Below, in pieces: positions 1-9,410 of a DNA stretch of 64,000 nucleotides. The first letter of the stretch is position 1. Each line of letters starts with the position of its first letter. A model generated the notes under the pieces. The model was not told where the DNA came from. It saw only the letters and a list, made by a program, of their open reading frames with translations, and made no database searches. The position numbers and the translations under genes are program-made. Source of the stretch: Clostridia bacterium. GTDB lineage: Bacteria > Bacillota > Clostridia > Oscillospirales > Acutalibacteraceae. The DNA lies in NCBI GenBank assembly GCA_017397845.1, contig JAFQHU010000003.1:62001-126000 (forward strand), given 5' to 3'.

Positions 1-234
1 ATCGCTCCGCAGATGTTGCTTGTAAACATTATAAAGATAATACGATATGTTCTTTCCGATATGATAATCAATCCGGTGATGCTCATTATATGCTTTGCTG
101 TCGCTGCTCTTATGAGTGCGTTTGTTGTGACTGCAATGAGCAAAATAAATATAAGACGTCTGCTTCCGTTCTTTGCCGGATATTCCGCGTTCACCGGCGT
201 TATTTTTGCGATTATGTCATTCGTTCTGAAATAA
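1..234 (+). CDS. C-terminal part of an unidentified membrane protein (truncated by window start)
   Basis: The reading frame is open from base 1, so the gene begins outside the window and only its last 77 codons are visible. The visible part holds two strongly hydrophobic stretches (from about LSDMIINPVMLIICFAVAAL and from LLPFFAGYSAFTGVIFAIM) separated by a short basic loop, which points to an integral membrane protein ending with a transmembrane helix. It stops 21 bases before the FtsK/SpoIIIE gene on the same strand. No family could be recognised from the fragment, so no function is assigned. Confidence 0.6.
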   Translation: MAPQMLLVNIIKIIRYVLSDMIINPVMLIICFAVAALMSAFVVTAMSKINIRRLLPFFAGYSAFTGVIFAIMSFVLK

Positions 235-255
235 TTTGAGAGGAAAGGTTAAACT

Positions 256-3018
256 ATGGCAAACAGTAAGACTACAACTAATAAAAAAAAGTCTTCCTCT
301 GCGAAAAAGGGGAAGACAGGAAATAAATCAAAATCAAAATATGTGGGTAAAAATAAGAATTATTCATTACCCTTTTCCGAAAGACATCACAATGCTATTA
401 TGCTTTCATACATAATCGGCGGAATTTTTCTCGGTTGTATAGCTTTTATTCCCGGATATAATCTTTGGGAAAAGCTTCGCGGATTACTTTTTTCGGTTTT
501 CGGACTCAGCTTATATCTTCTTGTGATTCAGATGCTTGTCATCGGTATAAGACTTTCTCTGCGTAGTCTGAGAAGAAGTTTGCTCGTTACCAATATTTCG
601 GGATTTTTGGCGGTGTCTACATTATGTTCGATTATTCACCTTATTAATTTTTCGATTTCACAGGGCGGATTTGATGAATGGAAAGCGCAGCTTTTCGAAA
701 CGGCAGGAATAGCATGGAATATCGGCGCAGGTGATTTCAGCTTCAGCGGAGGTATACTCGGTGCTCTTTTTGGCGGTACAGCTCTTTTCTCCTGCGGTAA
801 GCCGGGAGCGTTTGTGATAGTTATTGCTGTATTTATTGTAAGTCTTTTCTTCCATCTGAATATTGATATAAACACGTTCGGTGATTCCGTTTCAGCCACT
901 ATTAACGGGGGAAAAGATAAATTTGATTCTTCAAAAGAAGAGATTAAGGCTAAAAGAGACGAAAGAGCGGTTATCCGCGCCGAAAGGAAACAGCAAAGAC
1001 TCGCCGAGCTCGAAGAAAAAAAGAGACATGAGCAGGAATTGGCGGAGCAGAATAATGAAAATGAAAATGAACAGCCGTCGGATATTCCTGAAAGCTTTGA
1101 TTTCAATGAGACAAAGATAGAATATGATCCCATCGGAAGTCATAAAACCGTATCTTCTGCACCGCTAAAAAAGTATGTTCCTAAAGATCAGCTTTTCACT
1201 TATGCTGACGGTGAGACGGCTAACTCTACACCGGAAGAGGAAAAATTTGACCTTGATTTGATATCTTCTCCCCGTAGAAACAGGACGTCTTCTGTTACGC
1301 CGGTGGCAGAGATTAAAAAAGAAGAAAAGGATATACCTCTCAGTGAACTGACTGAAGAGAATATCGATGAATTCGTGGTTGATGATGATACGCTTTCGGC
1401 TGATGCATCGGAGATAGTTAAAGATGCGATAAAGACAGCAAACGCGAAATTAAAAAAGAACATGGATGATGTTTCATCATATAGAGAGGAGAAAAAGAAA
1501 GTGAAAAAAGAATACAGATTACCACCGATAGAATGTCTTAACGAACCTGTGTTCGGCAACGATGATGACTTTGCCGGTGAAATGCGCGTTACTGCGAAAA
1601 AGCTTGTTGAGGTTCTCCAATCATTCGGTGTGGAAACTACTCTTATCGGTGTTTCCAGAGGTCCCTCCGTAACAAGATACGAGCTGTCACCGGCACCGGG
1701 AGTTAAAATCAGTAAAATACTGAATCTTATCGATGATATAGCACTCGGACTTGCTGCTTCCGGCGTAAGAATTGAAGCACCAATTCCGGGTAAATCTGCC
1801 GTCGGTATTGAGGTGCCGAATAAAACACGCTCAACCGTAACTTTGCGTGAGATAATTTCTTCTGCCGAATACAAAAAGCATAAAGGTAAACTTCTCACTG
1901 TAGCTTTGGGTAAGGACATAGCCGGTAACATTAACTGTGCTGACCTTTCGAAGATGCCTCATCTTCTGATTGCAGGTACCACCGGTTCAGGTAAATCTGT
2001 TTGCCTGAACGGTATGATTGCGAGTATACTTTATAATGCTGCGCCTTCAGAGGTCAAACTTCTCATGATTGATCCCAAGCAGGTTGAATTTACCGTTTAT
2101 AACGGCATACCTCATCTTCTTGTTCCTGTTATCACCGATGCAAGAAAGGCGGCAGGCTCTCTTGCGTGGGCGGTGAGTGAAATGGATAACCGCTATAAAA
2201 CCTTTGCTCAGTGCGGTGTGCGTGATATAGGTGCTTTCAACAAATATATCAAAGACCATCCTGAGCTTCAGTATATGCCTCAGATTGTTATCTTTATCGA
2301 TGAGCTTAATGACCTTATGATGGTTTCGCCTAAAGAGGTTGAGGATTCTATCTGCCGTCTTGCTCAGAAGGCAAGAGCAGCGGGTATGCATCTTGTTGTT
2401 GCTACACAGAGACCTTCCGTTGACGTTATCACAGGTCTTATTAAAGCTAACATACCTTCCCGTCTCTCTCTTTCCGTTTCATCACAGGTTGACTCACGTA
2501 CCGTGCTTGATTGTATCGGTGCTGAAAAGCTTCTCGGTAACGGTGATATGCTTTTCAGTCCCATGGGTATTTCCAAACCTGTAAGAATCCAGGGAGCATA
2601 CCTTTCTGACGAGGAAATAGAAAAGATAGTTGATTTCATCAAAGAGCAGGGAAATGCCGAATACGATGATGAGATTATGGATGAAATCGAGCGTAATGCT
2701 GTAGCTGACAAGAAAAAAGGCGGCTCGTCAGGCGGAAGTATGATCGATGATTCCGACGGAGAGTATGACGATATGTTAGATGATGCCGTAAATGTCATAA
2801 CTGAGCTTAATTCCGCATCGACTACAGTTTTACAAAGAAAACTCCGTGTAGGCTATGCCCGTGCGGCGAGAATTATGGACGAGCTTGAACAGCTCGGTTA
2901 TGTTAGTGCCGCCGAAGGTAATAAGCCGCGTAAGGTGCTTGTTAGCCGCAGTCAGTATCTCGAAATGAAAGCGGGCGCCGATGTTGGCGGAGATGACTTT
3001 GATATTTTATCGGATTGA
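256..3018 (+). CDS. ftsK: DNA translocase FtsK/SpoIIIE
   Basis: 920-residue septal DNA pump that moves chromosomal DNA through the closing division or sporulation septum using ATP. The N-terminus is Lys/Ser-rich, followed by about four membrane helices (residues 45-210), a long charged linker rich in Glu/Lys (210-430), and the RecA-like motor. The motor has Walker A GTTGSGKS near residue 574 and a Walker B-like FIDELNDLM; the family more often has DELADLM. The C-terminal winged-helix gamma domain, which reads KOPS/SRS polarity sequences, lies at about 845-905. Length and order match SpoIIIE/FtsK of Firmicutes. In a spore former it probably serves forespore DNA translocation as well; sequence alone does not separate FtsK from SpoIIIE roles. 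RBS GAGAGGAAAGG lies upstream of ATG 256. Confidence 0.95.
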   Translation: MANSKTTTNKKKSSSAKKGKTGNKSKSKYVGKNKNYSLPFSERHHNAIMLSYIIGGIFLGCIAFIPGYNLWEKLRGLLFSVFGLSLYLLVIQMLVIGIRLSLRSLRRSLLVTNISGFLAVSTLCSIIHLINFSISQGGFDEWKAQLFETAGIAWNIGAGDFSFSGGILGALFGGTALFSCGKPGAFVIVIAVFIVSLFFHLNIDINTFGDSVSATINGGKDKFDSSKEEIKAKRDERAVIRAERKQQRLAELEEKKRHEQELAEQNNENENEQPSDIPESFDFNETKIEYDPIGSHKTVSSAPLKKYVPKDQLFTYADGETANSTPEEEKFDLDLISSPRRNRTSSVTPVAEIKKEEKDIPLSELTEENIDEFVVDDDTLSADASEIVKDAIKTANAKLKKNMDDVSSYREEKKKVKKEYRLPPIECLNEPVFGNDDDFAGEMRVTAKKLVEVLQSFGVETTLIGVSRGPSVTRYELSPAPGVKISKILNLIDDIALGLAASGVRIEAPIPGKSAVGIEVPNKTRSTVTLREIISSAEYKKHKGKLLTVALGKDIAGNINCADLSKMPHLLIAGTTGSGKSVCLNGMIASILYNAAPSEVKLLMIDPKQVEFTVYNGIPHLLVPVITDARKAAGSLAWAVSEMDNRYKTFAQCGVRDIGAFNKYIKDHPELQYMPQIVIFIDELNDLMMVSPKEVEDSICRLAQKARAAGMHLVVATQRPSVDVITGLIKANIPSRLSLSVSSQVDSRTVLDCIGAEKLLGNGDMLFSPMGISKPVRIQGAYLSDEEIEKIVDFIKEQGNAEYDDEIMDEIERNAVADKKKGGSSGGSMIDDSDGEYDDMLDDAVNVITELNSASTTVLQRKLRVGYARAARIMDELEQLGYVSAAEGNKPRKVLVSRSQYLEMKAGADVGGDDFDILSD

Positions 3019-3032
3019 TTTACAGGTGATTT

Positions 3033-4907
3033 ATGACCGGATTTTTACCATTATCTAAAAAAGAAGCACTTGAAAGAGGATGGGACGAAGTTGACTTTGT
3101 TTATGTTACGGGTGATGCCTATGTTGACCACCCTTCCTTTGGTCCTGCCATAATTACGAGAGTACTTGAATATAACGGTTTTACAGTAGGTATAATTTCA
3201 CAGCCTGATTGGCATAGTGCAGAGGACTTCCGTGAATACGGGCGTCCTCGCCTTGGCTTTATGGTGTCTTCGGGAAACATTGATTCCATGGTTGCTCATT
3301 ATACTGCTGCCAAAAAGAGACGAAGCGACGATGCGTATACACCGGGAGGAAAATCCGGTGCCAGACCCGACAGAGCTGTGATTGTTTACTGTAACCGTAT
3401 CCGTGAGGCCTATGGCGATGTGCCTATTATCATTGGCGGACTTGAGGCTTCACTTCGTCGTTTTGCCCATTATGATTATTGGGACGATAAAATAAGACGC
3501 TCTATTATTTTTGATTCACAGGCTGATCTTATTTCATACGGAATGGGAGAGAAGCAGACTGTCGAAATCGCCGAAAGACTTCGGAGCGGTGAAAGCATTT
3601 CGACTATTACGGATGTAAAAGGTACATGTTATGTGTGTGATGTAAAGGACACCCCTTTAACCGGTGCTGAATGTCCCTCTTTTGAAAATGTTTGCTCAAG
3701 TAAAAAAGAATACGCTGTTTCCTGCCGTATTCAGCAGGATGAACAGGACCACATCAGAGGCAAGCTAATAAAACAGCGTCACGGTAATAAAATGCTCGTT
3801 CAGAATCCTCCCATGCCGCCGCTGACTACGGCTGAGCTCGATGAGGTATACAGCCTTCCTTTTATGAGAGCGTATCATCCTTCTTATGAAGAAAAGGGCG
3901 GTGTGCCGGGCATCGAAGAAGTGAGGTTTTCCATAACTCATAACCGTGGTTGCTTCGGCGGCTGTAATTTTTGTTCGATAGCCTTTCACCAAGGCCGATA
4001 TGTTACCTCGCGCAGCAAAGAATCCATCCTTCGTGAAGCTGAGCTTTTGACAAAAATGCCTGATTTCAAAGGATATATCCATGATATTGGCGGACCGACA
4101 GCAAATTTCCGTGACACTTCCTGTGAAAAACAGAAAACTGCAGGACTTTGTAAGGGTAAAAAATGTCTTGCACCTAAGGTGTGTCCCGCTTTGAAGGCGG
4201 ATCACAGTGAATATGTCTATATACTGAGAAGTGTGCGAAATATAAAGGGTGTAAAAAAGGTCTTTATCCGTTCGGGAATCCGCTATGATTATATGCTTAA
4301 GGATGAGGACGAAACATTCTTTAAAGAGCTGATAAAATATCATGTCAGCGGTCAGTTAAAGGTTGCTCCGGAACACTGTTCGGCTATGGTGCTGGAAAAA
4401 ATGGGTAAACCGTATATCGATGCCTATGTGAATTTTTCGAAACGTTATTTCGAACTTACAAAGAGTGTAGGTAAAGAGCAGTATCTTGTTCCGTATCTTA
4501 TGTCTTCACATCCGGGGTCAAGATTAGAAGAGGCAGTGGAACTTGCCCTATTCCTTAAAAAAAGGAATATAAGACCCGAACAGGTGCAGGATTTTTATCC
4601 CACTCCCGGTACTGTTTCGACATGTATGTTCTATACGGGATTAGATCCCTACACTATGAAAGAGGTCTATGTGGCAAAGACGGCAGAAGAAAAAGCCATG
4701 CAAAGAGCGCTTTTGCAGTATTATAATCCACAAAACCGGGACATTATTCTTAAGGCTTTGAAAAAATGCGGAAGATATGACCTTATTGGTGAGGGTGACA
4801 GGTGTTTGGTAAAAGCAGACAAAGGTTATTCAGGCAAATCTCATTATGTTAAGAATAAATATAAGGGAGTGAACAAGAGAAATGGCCAAAAAAAGACGAA
4901 AAGGTAA
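3033..4907 (+). CDS. YgiQ family radical SAM protein
   Basis: 624-residue protein of the YgiQ/UPF0313 radical SAM family. The radical SAM cluster motif is GCFGGCNFCS near residue 307 (CxxxCxxC), preceded by a Rossmann-like N-terminal segment that resembles the cobalamin-binding region of B12-dependent radical SAM proteins, and followed by a Cys-rich stretch (CEKQKTAGLCKGKKC) that could hold another metal centre. The C-terminal tail is very basic. The reaction of the family is not established. It starts 14 bases after ftsK and overlaps the next gene by 26 bases, so the three are probably co-transcribed. Confidence 0.9.
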   Translation: MTGFLPLSKKEALERGWDEVDFVYVTGDAYVDHPSFGPAIITRVLEYNGFTVGIISQPDWHSAEDFREYGRPRLGFMVSSGNIDSMVAHYTAAKKRRSDDAYTPGGKSGARPDRAVIVYCNRIREAYGDVPIIIGGLEASLRRFAHYDYWDDKIRRSIIFDSQADLISYGMGEKQTVEIAERLRSGESISTITDVKGTCYVCDVKDTPLTGAECPSFENVCSSKKEYAVSCRIQQDEQDHIRGKLIKQRHGNKMLVQNPPMPPLTTAELDEVYSLPFMRAYHPSYEEKGGVPGIEEVRFSITHNRGCFGGCNFCSIAFHQGRYVTSRSKESILREAELLTKMPDFKGYIHDIGGPTANFRDTSCEKQKTAGLCKGKKCLAPKVCPALKADHSEYVYILRSVRNIKGVKKVFIRSGIRYDYMLKDEDETFFKELIKYHVSGQLKVAPEHCSAMVLEKMGKPYIDAYVNFSKRYFELTKSVGKEQYLVPYLMSSHPGSRLEEAVELALFLKKRNIRPEQVQDFYPTPGTVSTCMFYTGLDPYTMKEVYVAKTAEEKAMQRALLQYYNPQNRDIILKALKKCGRYDLIGEGDRCLVKADKGYSGKSHYVKNKYKGVNKRNGQKKTKR

Positions 4908-5784
4908 AAAGAGCAAAAACAGTCTTTTGACTCTTATTATAGCCGTTGTTGTTATCGCTTTTTCTTTCTTTTTCGGAGAAGCAGAGCCGGGAAAAGTCAC
5001 TAACGCTTTTTTAGGTGACGGTGAGACTCATGTTCACATAATCGATGTAGGGCAGGGCAGTGCTACGCTCATCCAGGAAGGTAACAAGGGTATCCTTATT
5101 GATACGGGTGAAGATGATTACGGTGATTATCTCATATCATATATTAATTCCTGCGGTGTCGATAGGCTCGAATATGTTGTTGCTTCCCATCCGCATTCCG
5201 ACCATATAGGTGCTATAGTTGATGTGTTTAAAGCTTTTGATGTAGGTGCAGTGGTAATGCCTGAGCTATCTGAAAAAAATATCCCTACAACCCGTGTGTA
5301 TGAGAAAATGATGGAGTATATTTTTGATAAAGATATGGACGTGATTTTTCCCAGTGTGGGTGAGACAATACATCTCGTAAATACGTCTCTTTCTTTTCTG
5401 GGACCTGTTAAGCAGACGGATGATTTGAATAATATGTCTCTCATATGCAGAGTCAATACCATCGGTGGCACCAAGGTTATGATTTTGGGTGATGCCGAAA
5501 AGGAAGAGCTTTCATCGGTATACGAAACTGTATCTGGTGTGTATAAATCCGATATTTTGGTTATGGGTCACCACGGAAGCAGAACCTCTGTATATAAGCC
5601 GCTTTTAAATGCTGTTGATGCTTCTGTGGCTGTTATTTCCTGCGGCAGAGACAATGATTACGGCCACCCGCATAAGGAAGCGCTTAATTATGTATCTCAG
5701 GAAGGTCTTACTCTTTACCGCACAGATAAAGACGGAGATATTGTTTTCAAATGCACGGCCGAAGGCTTTGAAAAGGTGAACTAA
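4882..5784 (+). CDS. ComEC/Rec2-like metallo-beta-lactamase-fold hydrolase, membrane anchored
   Basis: 300 residues: a basic N-terminus, one membrane helix at about 12-30, then a metallo-beta-lactamase domain facing outside. Metal-ligand motifs are visible: HPHSDHIG (HxHxDH), GDAEKEE and MGHHGSRTS, and GHPH near the end. It resembles the free-standing version of the extracellular MBL domain of the competence protein ComEC, a presumed secreted nuclease or phosphodiesterase. The start ATG lies inside the 3' end of the radical SAM gene. The partner DUF3006 gene follows directly, a pairing seen in many Firmicutes. Substrate unknown. Confidence 0.85.
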   Translation: MAKKRRKGKKSKNSLLTLIIAVVVIAFSFFFGEAEPGKVTNAFLGDGETHVHIIDVGQGSATLIQEGNKGILIDTGEDDYGDYLISYINSCGVDRLEYVVASHPHSDHIGAIVDVFKAFDVGAVVMPELSEKNIPTTRVYEKMMEYIFDKDMDVIFPSVGETIHLVNTSLSFLGPVKQTDDLNNMSLICRVNTIGGTKVMILGDAEKEELSSVYETVSGVYKSDILVMGHHGSRTSVYKPLLNAVDASVAVISCGRDNDYGHPHKEALNYVSQEGLTLYRTDKDGDIVFKCTAEGFEKVN

Positions 5785-5785
5785 T

Positions 5786-6016
5786 ATGGAAAAATTGATT
5801 GTAGACAGAATAGAGGAAGGCTATGCAGTGGTTGAAAAAGAAGATTTAAGCCATATAACTCTGCCTGTTTCTCAGTTTACTTTTCCTGTGGCAGAAGGAG
5901 ATATACTTCTTTTTGACGGAGAAAAATATATGAAATCCGAAACAGAAAAGGATGAGAGAAAACAGAAACTTCTTCTTATACAGCAAAAACTAAAAGAAAA
6001 GAGTAAAAATAAGTAA
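5786..6016 (+). CDS. DUF3006 domain small protein
   Basis: 76-residue protein starting one base after the MBL gene stop. The first half (MEKLIVDRIEEGYAVVE and the following VAEGDILLF segment) matches the typical DUF3006 pattern: a short beta-rich domain beginning with a conserved DR-E-AV-E string. The C-terminus is a Lys/Glu/Gln-rich helix, probably coiled. DUF3006 genes habitually follow ComEC-like MBL genes, so a joint function is likely, but no activity is known. Last gene before the rpsB promoter. Confidence 0.8.
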   Translation: MEKLIVDRIEEGYAVVEKEDLSHITLPVSQFTFPVAEGDILLFDGEKYMKSETEKDERKQKLLLIQQKLKEKSKNK

Positions 6017-6034
6017 AAAATTTTAAAATTTTAC

Positions 6035-6063
6035 TTGCAATTTGCTTTTTCTTGTGATATACT
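6035..6063 (+). promoter_or_regulatory. Promoter of rpsB
   Basis: A -35 box TTGCAA (6035-6040) and a -10 box TATACT (6058-6063) are separated by 17 bases, which matches the housekeeping sigma-A consensus. It leaves a leader of about 100 nt before the rpsB start. Confidence 0.8.
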
Positions 6064-6073
6064 CTTCGAGATA

Positions 6074-6123
6074 ACGCACGCATAGGGATTGGTATGCCCG
6101 TTTCGCCCGTTCGGGTGTTGCGT
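6074..6123 (+). promoter_or_regulatory. Structured leader of rpsB (predicted three-way junction)
   Basis: Three helices can be drawn by eye. The closing stem ACGCA (6074-6078) pairs with TGCGT (6119-6123). It encloses hairpin GCATA/TATGC (6080-6084 with 6093-6097) and hairpin CGCCCG/CGGGTG (6104-6109 with 6112-6117). The element lies between the promoter and the RBS of rpsB, where ribosomal-protein operons often carry a mimic of the rRNA binding site for autoregulation. Whether S2 binds it is inference. Confidence 0.5.
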
Positions 6124-6169
6124 ACTTTTGAACTTGCGGTGGTTAAAAAAACAAAAGGAGGACATAACA

Positions 6170-6901
6170 ATGTCAGTAGTATCAATGAAACAGCTTCTTG
6201 AAGCAGGTGTACATTTCGGTCACCAGACAAGAAGATGGAATCCGAAAATGGGTGAGTACATTTTCGCAGAAAGAAACGGAATTTACATCATTGACCTTCA
6301 AAAGACTGTAAAGAAGCTCGAAGAAGCTTACTCTTTCATCCGTGAAGTATCAATGAACGGTGGCGAAGTTCTCTTCGTCGGCACAAAGAAGCAGGCTATG
6401 GATTCTATCCGTGAGGAAGCTATCCGTGCAGGTATGCCCTATGTTAATGCTCGTTGGCTCGGCGGTATGCTTACAAACTTCGGCACAATCCAGAAGAGAA
6501 TCAAAAGACTTGCTCAGCTTAAGGTTATGGAGCAGGACGGTACATTCGCACTTCTTCCCAAAAAGGAAGTTATCAAGCTTAACCTTGAAATCGAAAAGCT
6601 TGAAAAGTTCATGGGCGGTATCACAGAAATGAAAAAGCAGCCCGCAGCACTTTTCATCGTTGACCCCAGAAAAGAAAGAATCGCAGTTGCTGAAGCTCAC
6701 AAGCTCGGTATCCCCATCGTTGCTATCGTTGACACAAACTGTGATCCCGATGAGGTTGATTATGTAATTCCCGGTAACGATGACGCTATCAGAGCCGTAA
6801 GACTTATTGCAGGTGCTATGGCTGATGCAGTTATCGAAGGCAGACAGGGTGAATCAAACGCTCCCGTCGCAGAAGAAGCAGCAGAAGAAGTTGCTGAATA
6901 A
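6170..6901 (+). CDS. rpsB: 30S ribosomal protein S2
   Basis: 243-residue small-subunit ribosomal protein S2. The N-terminus has the typical string [20 protein letters not shown], followed by RRWNPKM and the family motif [11 protein letters not shown]; the C-terminal tail is acidic (EEAAEEVAE). ATG 6170 was chosen because it is preceded by a strong RBS AAAGGAGG and begins with the conserved N-terminus, although the frame is open further upstream. It is followed by tsf, the usual rpsB-tsf order, with a hairpin between the two. Confidence 0.97.
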   Translation: MSVVSMKQLLEAGVHFGHQTRRWNPKMGEYIFAERNGIYIIDLQKTVKKLEEAYSFIREVSMNGGEVLFVGTKKQAMDSIREEAIRAGMPYVNARWLGGMLTNFGTIQKRIKRLAQLKVMEQDGTFALLPKKEVIKLNLEIEKLEKFMGGITEMKKQPAALFIVDPRKERIAVAEAHKLGIPIVAIVDTNCDPDEVDYVIPGNDDAIRAVRLIAGAMADAVIEGRQGESNAPVAEEAAEEVAE

Positions 6902-6915
6902 TTTTAGTATAAATT

Positions 6916-6945
6916 AAACCCCGTAAATAAAACGGGGTTTCTTTG
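6916..6945 (+). terminator. Hairpin between rpsB and tsf (partial terminator or attenuator)
   Basis: Perfect 9-bp stem AAACCCCGT (6916-6924) / ACGGGGTTT (6932-6940) with a 7-base loop, followed by a weak T tract (CTTTG). It lies in the 76-base gap between rpsB and tsf. The short U run suggests partial readthrough, which would set the S2 to EF-Ts ratio. Confidence 0.6.
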
Positions 6946-6977
6946 AAAAAATTACAAATCGTAGGAGGAATTTTATT

Positions 6978-8081
6978 ATGGCATTTACAGCTAAAGACGT
7001 ACAGGCTCTTCGTGAAAAGACCGGCGTTGGTATGATGGACTGCAAAAAGGCTCTTGTTGAAGCTGACGGCGATATCGACAAGGCTGTTGATATTCTCAGA
7101 GAAAAGGGTCTCGCTTCTGCTGCTAAGAAAGCAAGCAGAGTTGCTGCTGAAGGCGTAGTTGCCGCTTATAACGATGCTAATGCAGGTGCTCTTGTTGAAA
7201 TTAACTGTGAAACTGACTTCGTTGCAAAGGGTGCTCCCTTTGTAAATCTTGCTGCCAAGGTTGTTAAGACTGTTGTTGCTGCAAAGCCTGCTGATCTTGA
7301 AGCTCTTCTTGCTACAAAGGCAGTTGACTCTGACAAAACAGTTGACGAAGAAGTTCAGGAGGTATTCCTTGCTCTTCGTGAAAATATGAAAGTCCGCAGA
7401 TTTGCTCTTATCGAAGGACACACCACATCATACATTCATGCAGGCGGTACTGTAGGTGTTCTTGCTGCATTTGATGTAGACGACGCTACAGCAGCCAAGG
7501 ATGAATTTGTTGCAATGAGCAAAAACGTAGCAATGCAGATCGCTGCTATGAGCCCCGAATACTTAAGCAAGGCTGACATCTCTGACGAAGAACTCGCAAA
7601 GATGAAGTCAATCACCATCGACAGCGCTCTCAATAAGCCCGAAACACTTCCCGTTCCCGTTCTTAACAGCCTTATCGAAGAAGTAACAGCTGATAAGAAG
7701 TGGAGCGACGAGGATATCGCAATCTACAAAGGTCTTGATCAGAAGCAGAGAAAGAATTTCGTAAACTTCATTTCCAAGGAAGCTCTTGCTACTCTTGCTG
7801 AGGTTGCAGTTTCTCACAAGGCTGAGATTTCTGAAAATAAGATCTTTGTTGGTCTTGTTCAGGGTCGTCTTTCAAAGCAGATCAAGGAAGTTTGCCTTCT
7901 TGAGCAGACATTCGTACGTTCAGACCTCTTTGACGGCGATGTTAACGGCTATGTAAATTCAGTAGCTAAGGCACTCGGTGCAGACATCAAGGTTAAGGAA
8001 TTCGTACGCTTCGCAAAGGGCGAAGGTATCGAAAAGAAGGTTGACGATTTCGCAGCAGAAATCGCATCAATGGTTAAATAA
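6978..8081 (+). CDS. tsf: Elongation factor Ts
   Basis: Guanine-nucleotide exchange factor that regenerates EF-Tu-GTP. The N-terminal UBA-like domain (VQALREKTGVGMMDCKKAL, residues 8-27) and the EF-Tu contact motif CETDFVA (about residue 77) are canonical. The C-terminus has the usual EVCLLEQTFV and VRFAKGEGIEKK strings. At 367 residues it is longer than the 280-310 typical of bacteria; the extra length appears to be an insertion around residues 200-285, between the YLSK segment and GLVQGRLSK. Strong RBS GTAGGAGG lies 10 bases before ATG 6978. A UUCG-loop terminator follows. Confidence 0.95.
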   Translation: MAFTAKDVQALREKTGVGMMDCKKALVEADGDIDKAVDILREKGLASAAKKASRVAAEGVVAAYNDANAGALVEINCETDFVAKGAPFVNLAAKVVKTVVAAKPADLEALLATKAVDSDKTVDEEVQEVFLALRENMKVRRFALIEGHTTSYIHAGGTVGVLAAFDVDDATAAKDEFVAMSKNVAMQIAAMSPEYLSKADISDEELAKMKSITIDSALNKPETLPVPVLNSLIEEVTADKKWSDEDIAIYKGLDQKQRKNFVNFISKEALATLAEVAVSHKAEISENKIFVGLVQGRLSKQIKEVCLLEQTFVRSDLFDGDVNGYVNSVAKALGADIKVKEFVRFAKGEGIEKKVDDFAAEIASMVK

Positions 8082-8097
8082 TTAACTTTCGGTTTTG

Positions 8098-8124
8098 AAT
8101 CCACTCCTTCGGGGGTGGATTTTC
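8098..8124 (+). terminator. Terminator of the rpsB-tsf operon
   Basis: Stem AATCCACTCC (8098-8107) / GGGGTGGATT (8112-8121) with one G-T pair and a C(TTCG)G tetraloop, followed by TT and CT. A very stable hairpin, 16 bases after the tsf stop codon. Confidence 0.85.
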
Positions 8125-8127
8125 TAT

Positions 8128-8162
8128 ATATCATTATTGACTTTAGCTTTCAATAATGATAT
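8128..8162 (+). repeat. 13-bp perfect dyad over the promoter of the secreted-protein gene
   Basis: ATATCATTATTGA (8128-8140) is repeated inverted as TCAATAATGATAT (8150-8162) with a 9-base spacer. The left arm enters the -35 box and the right arm enters the -10 box of the promoter for the gene at 8195. Placement fits a repressor operator; the cognate regulator is not evident in the window. Confidence 0.6.
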
Positions 8163-8165
8163 AGT
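8137..8165 (+). promoter_or_regulatory. Promoter of the secreted-protein gene
   Basis: -35 TTGACT (8137-8142) and -10 TATAGT (8160-8165), 17 bases apart. It overlaps the 13-bp dyad. Confidence 0.7.
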
Positions 8166-8194
8166 ATCTTATACTGAAAAATGAGGTGAATAAT

Positions 8195-9331
8195 ATGAAA
8201 AAAGCTTTATCTTTTATTCTTTCGGTGATTCTTTTGTTTTCCTGCTTTGCTTTAAGTGTATCTGCGGCTGAAACATCAAAAGATTTCCGCTATGAAAACC
8301 GTTTTAATGCTGCACTTTTGGCTTTCAACGACCTTTCGCTTATTTCGGAAGATTACTATGCGATTCCCGGACTTGAAAATACTGCCCTCGGCGGTGAAAA
8401 AAATTGCACTGCTATGACACCGCAAGGTCTTTGTGTAAGTGATGAATTCATTTTCATTTCTGCTTATTGCGGAATAAAAAGATATAAAACTGATCTTGAG
8501 GAGAATATTAACTTCGGCAAAAATAAAGATAAGCTTGCCGCTGAAGAAAATCATGAGGTACATAATTCGGTAATATATATTCTCGACAGAGAAACAGGTG
8601 CTTATCTTAAAACTCTTGTTCTTCCCGATGCTAACCATGTAGGCGGTCTTGCTACAGACGGTAAAAATCTTTTTATCGCCAAAAGCAATGATAAGCAGGT
8701 GAGTGTTATCTCTGCCTCACAAATTACTCTTGCGATGCAGACAAAATCCTTTACCGTAAAAGCTGTTTACGAATATAGTTTTGATTGCGGATGCACTGCA
8801 TCCTTTGTAACATACCATAATGACATTTTATGGGTTGGTGTGTTTGATGAAAAAGCAGAGGGTGAGCTTAACGGCTACGAAATCGATCTCTTCGGACTTG
8901 AAAAGGTTGCTTCCGTTAAAATTCCCGCCAAAGCAAACGGAGCCGCTTTCTACGACTTTGAAGGTGAGACATGTCTCGTTGTCGGTTCGTCCTACGGCAG
9001 AAAAAATCTTTCTAAAGCACATCTTTATACAGTTGATTCATACGGCACAGAAAATATGTTGCTGAAAAAGAAGGATGACTATACTCTTCCGCCTACGGTG
9101 CAAAATTTTGCGTTTTACGGCGACAGAGTTTACCATATCTATGAATCGGCCGCTACCTGTTACAGTCAGGTCGAATCCTTATTTGAAACAAAATCCACTT
9201 CTTTTCCCGTTGACCGTGTTTGTATCGGTCAGGCAGATAACTTGTTCAATTGGCACAACGAAAATTTTTTCCTCGCACGCATATCAGCTTTCGTAAGAGC
9301 AGTAAAAACAGTAGTAGAAAATATTTTTTAA
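8195..9331 (+). CDS. Secreted protein of unknown function, possibly a beta-propeller
   Basis: 378 residues with a clear N-terminal signal peptide (MKKALSFILSVILLFSCFAL, cleavage near SVSA-AE). The mature part has repeating segments such as GGLATDGKNLFIAKS and FDLEEN-type blade strings (GGLxxDGxxLFI, HNDILWVGVF), which recall beta-propeller blades, but no catalytic motif was recognised. ATG 8195 is preferred over an in-frame GTG at 8186 because GAGGTG (8184-8189) is then the RBS. It is a single-gene transcript between its own promoter and the hairpin at 9337. Function unknown. Confidence 0.75.
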   Translation: MKKALSFILSVILLFSCFALSVSAAETSKDFRYENRFNAALLAFNDLSLISEDYYAIPGLENTALGGEKNCTAMTPQGLCVSDEFIFISAYCGIKRYKTDLEENINFGKNKDKLAAEENHEVHNSVIYILDRETGAYLKTLVLPDANHVGGLATDGKNLFIAKSNDKQVSVISASQITLAMQTKSFTVKAVYEYSFDCGCTASFVTYHNDILWVGVFDEKAEGELNGYEIDLFGLEKVASVKIPAKANGAAFYDFEGETCLVVGSSYGRKNLSKAHLYTVDSYGTENMLLKKKDDYTLPPTVQNFAFYGDRVYHIYESAATCYSQVESLFETKSTSFPVDRVCIGQADNLFNWHNENFFLARISAFVRAVKTVVENIF

Positions 9332-9336
9332 ACGTC

Positions 9337-9378
9337 AAATACGGAGAAAGTTCGGATGAATATTTCTCCGTATTTATT
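9337..9378 (+). terminator. Terminator of the secreted-protein gene
   Basis: 13-bp perfect stem AAATACGGAGAAA (9337-9349) / TTTCTCCGTATTT (9363-9375) followed by ATTTG. Confidence 0.8.
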
Positions 9379-9410
9379 TGTCTCGAATTAAATAAATATG
9401 CAAAAACATA

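Noticed and set aside
1200..1931. Long open frame on the minus strand inside ftsK/spoIIIE
   Set aside because: It is the Ser-rich shadow of the Glu/Lys-rich linker and the motor domain; no RBS, no recognisable domain, and the plus-strand gene is certain.
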